Source: Neolewinella persica DSM 23188
GTDB lineage: Bacteria; Bacteroidota; Bacteroidia; Chitinophagales; Saprospiraceae
DNA length: 64,000 nt
Direction: 5' to 3'
Assembly: GCF_000373105.1 (NCBI RefSeq)
Contig: NZ_KB890421.1
Location: 62,001 to 126,000, forward strand
Shown: positions 35,317-42,100 of the stretch, in pieces
Numbering within the stretch: the first letter of the stretch is position 1
How the letters are laid out: every line of letters starts with the position of its first letter
Notes under the pieces: generated by a model
Told to the model about the DNA's origin: nothing
The model's database searches: none
What the model saw: the letters and a program-made list of their open reading frames with translations, nothing else
Position numbers and translations under genes: made by a program

Positions 35317-35412
35317 ATCCCTTCAACAAACTCAAGGATCGGAAGGGCTAAGTTGTGACGGTTTAACTGTTCGCATCATTAGGCTCATGGTCGCAGAATT
35401 TGTTGAAGGGAT
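35317..35412. repeat. 14-bp inverted repeat upstream of EAD gene
   Basis: ATCCCTTCAACAAA (35317-35330) and TTTGTTGAAGGGAT (35399-35412) are perfectly complementary with 68 bases between them. They bracket the gap before the EAD-like gene. They could mark the left boundary of the AT-rich island, be paired operator half-sites, or form a long-loop hairpin ending the BNR transcript. Confidence 0.6.
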
Positions 35413-35440
35413 TTTAGTTCAATTGGTATAAAGGTAACAT

Positions 35441-36079
35441 ATGAAAATCAGGAATAGGCACTTAAACAAGATTCAAGAGGTTTCATTTTATAGTTGGTTT
35501 TACAGCACAATGAATAAAGAGGACTATATAGTTATTGAATTGGGAGACTTAGTCTATTGGCAAATAATTGATGAAGGGGGAAGGAAGAGGGATTATAAGA
35601 TTACTGATAGGAAACACGCAATTCGCATGATTACTGCCGATGAAAGGAGGAACTCTTTGAGAGAGTTGAATATATGGGAGTTGGCAGACTTGAAGATATG
35701 CTTCTTCGACAGTGGCGTTCTACATGAACCGACTGAGATTAACAATTACGAAGAAACGAGCCTTTCTCTAAGTCATATTGCCACTAGCAACTCTTTGTCT
35801 TTAACAGTCAACGAATTATTGGAATTGATTTCTAGCGGTCAGGTGGAGAAAGCCATAGCTAAGCTCAATGAGAATTTGAAAGAAATTGGCGAAGACGAAC
35901 TTTGGAGAAGCATTGTTCACCTCTCAAGCCGATATAAAAGAGTTAGTAAATTAAATAGTGATGGACTCATAGACTTGAACAGTTACAGTATTGAAGTGAA
36001 TCAGATAACTTCATCTTTAATTGGATACATCTCGAATGAATATGCTAAGCTTTTAGTTCAAAGAGAGAAGAAGATGTGA
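35441..36079 (+). CDS. Effector-associated domain 11 (EAD11)-like protein
   Basis: A 212-residue cytoplasmic protein in a stretch much richer in A and T than its surroundings. The C-terminal part (about 122-202) has the outline of effector-associated domain 11: a first helix NELLELISSGQVEKAIAKL, then HLSSRYKRVSKLNSDGLIDL and VNQITSSLIGYISNEY. EADs are small helical adaptor domains that recruit effectors or peptidases in bacterial conflict systems through like-with-like pairing. The N-terminal 100 residues (WFYSTMNKEDYIVIELGDLVYW region) match nothing I know and could be a sensor or effector. The next gene, 103 bases downstream, carries a related helical module. Domain assignment is by eye and should be checked with a profile search. 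Confidence 0.7.
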   Translation: MKIRNRHLNKIQEVSFYSWFYSTMNKEDYIVIELGDLVYWQIIDEGGRKRDYKITDRKHAIRMITADERRNSLRELNIWELADLKICFFDSGVLHEPTEINNYEETSLSLSHIATSNSLSLTVNELLELISSGQVEKAIAKLNENLKEIGEDELWRSIVHLSSRYKRVSKLNSDGLIDLNSYSIEVNQITSSLIGYISNEYAKLLVQREKKM

Positions 36080-36117
36080 CTTAGCAAAACAAAATGTTTT
36101 AAAAACAACCTATTTTC

Positions 36118-36148
36118 TTGACTCCTATAATAATTTAGCCTAAATTTG
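36118..36148 (+). promoter_or_regulatory. Bacteroidota promoter of the S24 peptidase gene
   Basis: TTG (36118-36120), a 20-base spacer and a perfect -7 TAAATTTG (36141-36148). Transcription would start near 36155, about 28 bases before the ATG. This gives the second gene of the island its own promoter. Confidence 0.75.
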
Positions 36149-36183
36149 TATCAGTCACCTATGCTATGGTGAGCTTATACAAA
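36145..36183. promoter_or_regulatory. Operator-like dyad overlapping promoter and start codon
   Basis: TTTGTAT (36145-36151) and ATACAAA (36177-36183) are inverted repeats. Between them lies the inner dyad TCACC-N8-GGTGA (36155-36172). The left arm overlaps the -7 element and the right arm ends on the A of the ATG, a placement suited to autorepression or to a translational hairpin. Confidence 0.55.
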
Positions 36184-36812
36184 TGATTAAAGGTCTAATC
36201 CCATATTGGCAAACCTTGTTTGCAGAGAGTCCTCTTAGCAAGTTTTTGAAAGAGGTAATCAATTCTTTTGATGAGGATGAGATCACTAGTGATGCCGTAA
36301 TGCAACTTCATCGATTTACACAGCTTGCGGAACTGAGAAAGGAAGGAGTAATCGATAGTGGAGATTATATTCAGCGATTATCTGAAATATCAAATTCAGG
36401 CAAGGAGATACTAAAGAAGATAAATGAGAATTACCTCCCCATTCTTCCTATAAAAGCAGTCGCTGGGTTGGAATCTGGTCCGCACTATACAGTCGAGTAT
36501 CATGACATAGAGGATTGGCGTCATCTTCCAAAAAGAAATTCAAACAAAAAAGTTGGAATCAGAGTTGATGGTGATAGTATGAATCCTATTTATGAGGATG
36601 GTGATGTCATCATGTGTAAAAAGGCAGTGATTGAGGAGATAACTGAAAGACAAGCCGTTATTGTTGTTTGTAAAGACAACAGCATTTTCTTGAAAAATAT
36701 CAAGAAAGAAGGGAGTAAACTATGGCTGAAGTCTTTGAATCCTGCTTTTGAACCGTTTCAGTTACACCTTAGAGAAATCTTAGAGATTTGGGCTGTTGAA
36801 ACCAAGGTCTAG
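36183..36812 (+). CDS. EAD-like domain fused to LexA/S24-type serine peptidase
   Basis: A 209-residue protein. Residues about 95-205 form a LexA/UmuD-type S24 peptidase domain: Ser132 in VDGDSMNP, Lys171 in SIFLKNI (39 residues later; 37 in LexA), and YEDGDVIM between them. Ala94-Gly95 in KAVAGLESG stands 37 residues before the serine, as the self-cleavage site does in LexA. The N-terminal 85 residues show no helix-turn-helix. They resemble the EAD-like module of the previous gene (FTQLAELRKEGVIDSGDYIQ versus YKRVSKLNSDGLIDLNSYSI). I infer a stress-responsive self-cleaving switch or protease recruited through EAD contacts. It has its own promoter with an overlapping dyad. Alternatives are a diverged phage-type repressor or a partner of an unlinked effector. 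Confidence 0.75.
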   Translation: MIKGLIPYWQTLFAESPLSKFLKEVINSFDEDEITSDAVMQLHRFTQLAELRKEGVIDSGDYIQRLSEISNSGKEILKKINENYLPILPIKAVAGLESGPHYTVEYHDIEDWRHLPKRNSNKKVGIRVDGDSMNPIYEDGDVIMCKKAVIEEITERQAVIVVCKDNSIFLKNIKKEGSKLWLKSLNPAFEPFQLHLREILEIWAVETKV

Positions 36813-36933
36813 AAAATTAGGCCTACACCACAGTGTTAATAAGGAATCCAATTGTTTAAAAAGTAGTGAGTTTTATCTGGGAATGTAATGGGACATGGAT
36901 GTGTCAATTCTTACTTTCAGTATAATGCAACCC

Positions 36934-36966
36934 TTTTGCTAACTGGGAAGTCGTTGGGGTAAATTT
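36934..36966 (+). promoter_or_regulatory. Candidate promoter of the serine hydrolase
   Basis: TTTG (36934-36937), a 21-base spacer and TAAATTTT (36959-36966), one mismatch from consensus, 41 bases before the ATG. Confidence 0.45.
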
Positions 36967-37007
36967 TAGAAAATCTCTGAACAACTTTATAACCAACCAT
37001 TCACCCA

Positions 37008-38490
37008 ATGAAAAACTTCACTCTATTCTTTCTGCTTTCACTCCTGATCGGTTGCACGAGATCAGAAGAGACTTCTACTACAACAGCTCCTCCCGACCCC
37101 CTGGAATATTCCATGGAGCACCTGGCAGGATTCCTCCTGGAGAATGAGGAGCTGAACGCCGTCTCCATTGGTATTTACCAGGATGAAAAAGTCAGAAAAG
37201 GTTATTTCGGGGAAATTGATCCTGGAAAAGGAAATGCCCCTACGGATGCATCACTGTTTGAAACCGCCTCAGTTACCAAGGCGTTTACCGGCATGCTGGT
37301 GGCGCAGGCGGTGTTGGATGGGAAACTAAACATTGAGGATGATGTGAGAGATTACCTGGAGGGAGAATACAAAGGACTGGAATTTGAAGGACGGCCCGTC
37401 AAAATTCGTGACCTGCTGACCCATTCCAGCGGGGTTCCCAGATCGGCTTCCCCGGTGTTCAATAAGATGTTCGCGGATGATGCTACGGAAGCAGATAGGT
37501 TGGCCATTCAAAACTATAAGAAAGAGGACCTTATTGCAGACCTTCAGGCATTCCAACTAACCACTTCTCCTGGCCTTGCCTACGATTACTCTCCGATTGT
37601 GGGACCGGAGATGGTTGCAATGGCGCTGGAAAAAGTATACGGCAAAACCTACAATGAATTGCTTCAAACATTCATTTTTTGACAAGGCAGGTATGACCAA
37701 TACTTTCATCCAAATTCCTGAAAACCGGAAAAATGACTTAATGACGGGCTATACCGATGATGGTCAGTTAACCTTCCCTTCGCCTGTTCCGCTGACGGGG
37801 GCCGGATACGGCCTGAAAACTACCGTGTCGGACCTCTTGAAACTTGTCAAATATGTGCTTGAATCAGGTGATCCAGCCATAGACCTAATGAGAACACCAT
37901 TGTTTGCGGACGAAGACGATGATGAATATGGCTTCTTCTGGCTAGTCAATGGAACAGAAATTATGCATCGGGGTGGAGCGAAGGGAACTACACTTTGGCT
38001 AATCATTTTACCGGAGTATAACGCAGGATATACCATTGTTTTCAATTCCAATGGTGATACATCGGACCAGCTAGTCAACAGAGCGGCGAACTACCTGTAT
38101 GATGACATGGAGTTTTTTCCGAAGAAAAATCCCTATTTCGAACTTCGAAAGGCAATGCTTGAAAATACGGATGCCGGCATCACTTATTACCATAAGCTAA
38201 AGACCGACGAACCCGATAACTACATTTTTGATGATCCTTACCTATTAAATAGAATCGGTTATGACCTATTGCAGATAGACAGGGTTTCATCGGCGATCAG
38301 CGTTTTTAAATTGCTGGTGGACGAATTTCCTGAGTTAGCCAATGCCTATGACAGCCTGGGCGAAGGTTTTTTTATGAATGAGCAGTACGAGCTTTCCCTA
38401 AAAAATTACCAGCAGTCCTTAGTGCTGAATCCGGAAAATGAAAATGCTGTGACGATGATGGAGAAAATTGCGAAGGTAACGGATAAGTGA
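37008..38490 (+). pseudogene. Beta-lactamase-like serine hydrolase with TPR tail, frameshifted
   Basis: One gene split into two frames. The first piece (37008-37682) is a lipoprotein (Cys16) with the class C/DD-peptidase fold: SVTK at 88-91 and YDYSP at 192-196, where the usual YSN asparagine is a proline. It stops at a TGA created by a run of six T (37675-37680). Deleting one T restores the reading LLQTFIFDKAGMTNTF and joins it to the second frame, which runs to 38490 and supplies MHRGGAKG (the third active-site motif) and a C-terminal TPR pair. The intact product would be about 494 residues. The shift may be a sequencing error, a true mutation, or slippage-based phase variation in the T tract. 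Relatives are secreted peptidases or esterases of unknown substrate. Confidence 0.85.
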
Positions 38491-38566
38491 GGTCACTCAT
38501 TTATGGAGTTTGCTTCACCTCCTGGCTTTATCTCCACAAGTGCCCGTTCCTTGCCTCTAATCGATT

Positions 38567-38653
38567 TTGCACCTGCGGCCGCGCCCCAAAAGCCTAAACT
38601 AGCTAAGTCGAACTTCAAGCCAGAGACTTTTGGGCCGCGGCCGCAGGTGCAAG
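38567..38653. repeat. Inverted pair of family B repeats (long hairpin)
   Basis: TTGCACCTGCGGCCGCGCCC then CAAAAG (from 38567), and CTTTTGGGCCGCGGCCGCAG then GTGCAA (to about 38652), match over about 25 of 26 positions, separated by roughly 35 bases. This is the tightest and best-matched pair in the window, between two plus-strand genes. Confidence 0.8.
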
Positions 38654-38704
38654 GGAAGTCAGATTAAGCATAAAACCCTACATTAGGGCCATTAACTCAA
38701 GTAT

Positions 38705-40405
38705 ATGGCCAATTTTAACATCGACGCCCAAAAGGACGTCACCTATGATGCGATCGTTATCGGATCAGGAATCAGTGGCGGTTGGGCGGCGAAAGAACTT
38801 TGCGAAAAAGGACTAAAAACATTGGTCCTGGAACGCGGACCCATCGTAGAGCACGTCATAGATTATCCTACTATGAACCTGGATCCCTGGGACATGGAGC
38901 TCCGGGGAGGGCTTACTCCCGAAGAGCAAGCCAAGCACTACAAGACGATGCGTACCGGCTTCGTGGGTAAGGATACGGAGCATTTCTGGGCCAACGACGA
39001 AGAGAACCCGTACACCGAAGTCAAACCCTTCCTTTGGGTTCGTGGCCATCAAATGGGGGGGCGTTCCCTGCTGTGGGGAAAGCAAACCTACCGATGGAGT
39101 GATCTGGATTTTGCGGCCAATGCAAAGGATGGCCATGGTGTCGACTGGCCCATCCGCTACAAAGACATTGAACCGTGGTATACCTACGTGGAAAAATTTG
39201 CTGGCATTAGCGGAGAAGCAATTGGCCTGCCACAGCTTCCTGACAGCCACTTTCTACCACCTATGGAGTTGAATTGTGTCGAGAAAAGCGTGAAGCAACG
39301 GCTGGAGAAGAACTTCCCCGGCCGGAACCTGATCATTGGCCGGGCGGCGCACCTGACCGTACCATTGAATGGCCGGGGGAAATGCCAGAACCGGAATCGC
39401 TGTAGCCGGGGCTGTCCTTATGGGGCCTACTTCAGCAGCAACGCCGTTACCTTACCGGCCGCAAACGCTACGGGTAACCTGACCATACGACCCTATTCCA
39501 TCGTTCAGTCGATTGTCTACGACGATAAGCTTGGCAAAGCCACGGGCGTCCGCATCATCGATGCAGAAACGAATGAAGCCATCGTCTACAATGCGAAGAT
39601 CATCTTCTGTAATGCCTCCGCCCTGAGCTCTACGCAGATTCTGCTGAATTCTACTTCCAGCCGTTTCGAAAACGGCTTGGGTAATGATAGTGGCGAATTG
39701 GGCCATAACCTGATGGACCACACCTACCGGATTGGTGCCATGGGCAAAGTGGAAGGCTTCGAAGACAAGTACTATAAGGGACGACGGCCGAACGGCATCT
39801 ACATCCCCCGGTACGTTAACCTTGATGGCGGACCACAATCCGACAAATTTGTCCGGGGCTTCGGCTTTCAGGGCGGCGGCGGTCGTGGTGGCCATGCCGC
39901 CAATTTACCAGCAGTTGGTGCTGACCTCAAAAATCAACTGGTGAAACCAGGCCCGTGGGAATTCTTCATCACCGGCTTCGCCGAATGCTTACCATATCAC
40001 GAAAACAAGATCAGTCTTAACCGAGATGTGCTCGACAAATGGGGCCAACCCACTTTATCCATTGACGCGGAGTTTAAGGAGAATGAGCTGGCATTGAATA
40101 AGCAAATTCAGATCGATGCAGTGGAGATGCTCGAAAAATCCGGCGTTAAAGACGTTGTTGGTTTTGACAATGAGCACTACCCAGGCTTCGGTATCCACGA
40201 AATGGGGACCGCACGTATGGGCCGGGATCCGAAAACTTCCGTTCTGAACGGATTTAATCAGGTACATGCAGCGAAGAACGTTTTTGTGACGGACGGGGCC
40301 TGTATGACGTCTTCTTCCTGCGTAAACCCCTCGCTGACATATATGGCGATTACTGCCCGGGCAGCCGATCACGCCGTTACTGAACTCAACAAAAGAAATC
40401 TTTAA
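38705..40405 (+). CDS. GMC-family oxidoreductase
   Basis: A 566-residue FAD-dependent glucose-methanol-choline oxidoreductase of the membrane-bound sugar/alcohol dehydrogenase type. The dinucleotide-binding motif GSGISGGWAAKEL begins near residue 20. The catalytic C-terminal region is present (GIHEMGTARMG, ACMTSSSCVNPSLTYMA) with the conserved His and Asn. A cysteine-rich insert (CQNRNRCSRGCPYGAYFSS) recalls that of gluconate 2-dehydrogenase large subunits. The next gene, 3 bases downstream, encodes the matching small (subunit 3-like) protein, so together they form a periplasmic dehydrogenase. There is no signal peptide on the large subunit. It is probably co-exported with the Tat-signal-bearing partner, as in known GMC dehydrogenases. 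Electron acceptor and substrate are unknown. Confidence 0.92.
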   Translation: MANFNIDAQKDVTYDAIVIGSGISGGWAAKELCEKGLKTLVLERGPIVEHVIDYPTMNLDPWDMELRGGLTPEEQAKHYKTMRTGFVGKDTEHFWANDEENPYTEVKPFLWVRGHQMGGRSLLWGKQTYRWSDLDFAANAKDGHGVDWPIRYKDIEPWYTYVEKFAGISGEAIGLPQLPDSHFLPPMELNCVEKSVKQRLEKNFPGRNLIIGRAAHLTVPLNGRGKCQNRNRCSRGCPYGAYFSSNAVTLPAANATGNLTIRPYSIVQSIVYDDKLGKATGVRIIDAETNEAIVYNAKIIFCNASALSSTQILLNSTSSRFENGLGNDSGELGHNLMDHTYRIGAMGKVEGFEDKYYKGRRPNGIYIPRYVNLDGGPQSDKFVRGFGFQGGGGRGGHAANLPAVGADLKNQLVKPGPWEFFITGFAECLPYHENKISLNRDVLDKWGQPTLSIDAEFKENELALNKQIQIDAVEMLEKSGVKDVVGFDNEHYPGFGIHEMGTARMGRDPKTSVLNGFNQVHAAKNVFVTDGACMTSSSCVNPSLTYMAITARAADHAVTELNKRNL

Positions 40406-40408
40406 GCC

Positions 40409-41002
40409 ATGAATAGAAGAGATGCACTACGGAAAACCGGATTACTGGCGGGGGCCACCATGGCAGCCCCTTCCTTGCTGGCTTTACTCCAGTCTTGCCA
40501 GGCTGAACCCCGTGTCGATTGGCAACCCGAATTCCTGACGGAAGATGAAGCTGTTTTCGTGTCCTCTTTCGTTGATACGCTATTACCGCGCACGGATACG
40601 CCCGGTGCATTGGACGTGAAGGCGGATATGTTCATGGACAAGATATGGGCCCATACAGCCGATGAGGCCGGGCAGGCAGCCGTTCGGGCAGACATTGCGA
40701 AATTCAATACGGACTGCAAGGAGCAACACGGTAAACCCTTTGCCGAGCTAAGTGAAGGTGACCGTATGAAGGTACTAACGGCTGCGGAGTCCACCTCCCC
40801 AACCTTCAACGGAGGAGTGTGGGGGACAGCCGTCGGAAAGCAGGAACCCGTAGGCTTTTATCGATCCCTGAAGTCGATGGCCATATGGGCCTATTCCACT
40901 TCTGAAAAGGTAGGGACGGAAGTGCTTAATTATGATCCGATTCCCGGGGACTATATTGGTTGTTTGCCGCTGGAGGAGGTGGGGAACAAATGGAGCCTGT
41001 AA
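40409..41002 (+). CDS. Gluconate 2-dehydrogenase subunit 3-like protein
   Basis: A 197-residue small subunit of a GMC dehydrogenase. It begins MNRRDALRKTGLLAGATMAA, a twin-arginine-type signal (RRDALRK) with a following SLLALLQSC that could also act as a lipobox. The mature part matches the gluconate 2-dehydrogenase subunit 3 family: FLTEDEAVFVSSFVDTLLPRTDTPGA near the start and VGFYRSLKSMAIWAYSTSEKVG later. In characterised enzymes this subunit chaperones the large subunit through the Tat pathway and stabilises it. It starts 3 bases after the GMC gene. Confidence 0.92.
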   Translation: MNRRDALRKTGLLAGATMAAPSLLALLQSCQAEPRVDWQPEFLTEDEAVFVSSFVDTLLPRTDTPGALDVKADMFMDKIWAHTADEAGQAAVRADIAKFNTDCKEQHGKPFAELSEGDRMKVLTAAESTSPTFNGGVWGTAVGKQEPVGFYRSLKSMAIWAYSTSEKVGTEVLNYDPIPGDYIGCLPLEEVGNKWSL

Positions 41003-41076
41003 GCTGATTGGGCATTTTTTAGGATACCGACTATTCGCGGTGCCGACTGCAGGACAGATTCATGATGTTACTTTCA

Positions 41077-41098
41077 GGGCGCTTTCGCAGGTGCAGGG
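41077..41098. repeat. Family B repeat (diverged)
   Basis: GGGCGCTTTCGCAGGTGCAG, preceded by TCA, between two plus-strand genes. Centre differs from consensus. Confidence 0.5.
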
Positions 41099-41158
41099 GA
41101 AGGTAAAAGAGCACGCATTCCAACGGCTGTTTTCAGGTTTCTTTGCCATCTTCACCCC

Positions 41159-41428
41159 ATGACGACGATCCACATCACCTTCACCTATCTCTTGATTTTA
41201 CTCTTTGCCCTCTTTCCTGTTTTTCTGGTCGGGATCGCTGAGGTTACCGGTAAGTGGCTGGGATGCAACATCAACGAAGGAGGAACGGATCCATGTATTC
41301 GCTTCGGATTCAATTTCGGCAGGGTATTGAACGGTATGATGGTTATGGGATGGCTGGTCTTACTTACCGGGCCGCTGGCACTATTAGCAGCAATAGGATT
41401 TACGACTTATTTGGTCTTGAACAATTGA
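41159..41428 (+). CDS. Small conserved two-helix membrane protein
   Basis: An 89-residue protein with two long hydrophobic segments (about 8-28 and 58-85). Between them is a loop containing GCNINEGGTDPCIRFGFNFG. The pattern GC-x-NEG-x3-PC, G-x-(D/N)-x-G, M-x-MGW is one I recognise from a widespread family of uncharacterised small membrane proteins, so I regard this frame as real. The two cysteines in the loop could form a disulfide on the outer face. Its last bases overlap the likely TTG start of the following oxygenase, which would couple their translation. Function is unknown. Confidence 0.7.
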   Translation: MTTIHITFTYLLILLFALFPVFLVGIAEVTGKWLGCNINEGGTDPCIRFGFNFGRVLNGMMVMGWLVLLTGPLALLAAIGFTTYLVLNN

Positions 41429-42048
41429 TTACCTTACGGACCGATCAAACCCATAAAGCCTTGGCGATTAATTATTCTTTCGGTCTCCCCTTGAAAAACA
41501 ATTTCGCGGAATACGTTTATTACGACGGCCTGTTCCTGCCCCATGAGATCGACCGGATTTTAAACTTTTGGGATGACGACAAAACCATTAAAGCGGAGCT
41601 TACCGGCGATAAGGTACATGTAGATGAACTGCGAAAAAGTTCTGTCATGTGGATTGACGACGCTCCGGAAAATAGGTGGCTTTACCAAAAACTGGCTAGC
41701 TTGGCAGTAGCCTGTAATAACGAGAGATACTGGTTTGATTTACTGGGATTCCATGAAGAACTTCAGTTAGCCCGATATTCAGAAGGCGACTTCTTTGATT
41801 GGCACCTGGATTTCGGGAAAGGCGGAATTTCCGCTCGTAAACTCAGCATGACCATTCAGCTATCGGATCCCGACGAGTACGAAGGCGGTGACCTGCAATT
41901 CATGATCAATCAGAACATCGTTACCGCCCCGCGGAAAAAGGGAACCATCATTATCTTCCCTTCCTTCATCATTCACCGGGTTACCCAGATCACCAGGGGA
42001 ACGCGACAGTCTATTGTTGGTTGGGTAACCGGGCCGCCCTTCCGGTAG
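41425..42048 (+). CDS. PKHD-type 2-oxoglutarate/Fe(II) oxygenase
   Basis: A 2-oxoglutarate-dependent Fe(II) dioxygenase of the PiuC/PKHD type. The metal ligands His and Asp are in FDWHLDFG, the second His in FIIHRVTQITRGTR, and the arginine of the same motif binds 2-oxoglutarate. The domain starts at about NNFAEYVYYDGLFLPHEIDR. The start is uncertain: in-frame ATGs exist at 41254 and 41350, but they would place the N-terminus over the upstream membrane gene and give non-family sequence. I take the TTG at 41425, which overlaps the previous stop codon (ATTGA) and gives 207 residues. Members hydroxylate siderophores, proteins or small molecules; the substrate is not predictable here. Confidence 0.8.
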   Translation: MITLRTDQTHKALAINYSFGLPLKNNFAEYVYYDGLFLPHEIDRILNFWDDDKTIKAELTGDKVHVDELRKSSVMWIDDAPENRWLYQKLASLAVACNNERYWFDLLGFHEELQLARYSEGDFFDWHLDFGKGGISARKLSMTIQLSDPDEYEGGDLQFMINQNIVTAPRKKGTIIIFPSFIIHRVTQITRGTRQSIVGWVTGPPFR

Positions 42049-42100
42049 TGAAGGATATCGGTAAGATGCTGGCGCTAAAAATTGGGCAAATAAGCTGTAA

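Noticed and set aside
36183-36812. Ordinary phage-type repressor (S24)
   Set aside because: No helix-turn-helix is visible in the N-terminal 85 residues and no phage genes flank it. Kept as an alternative only.
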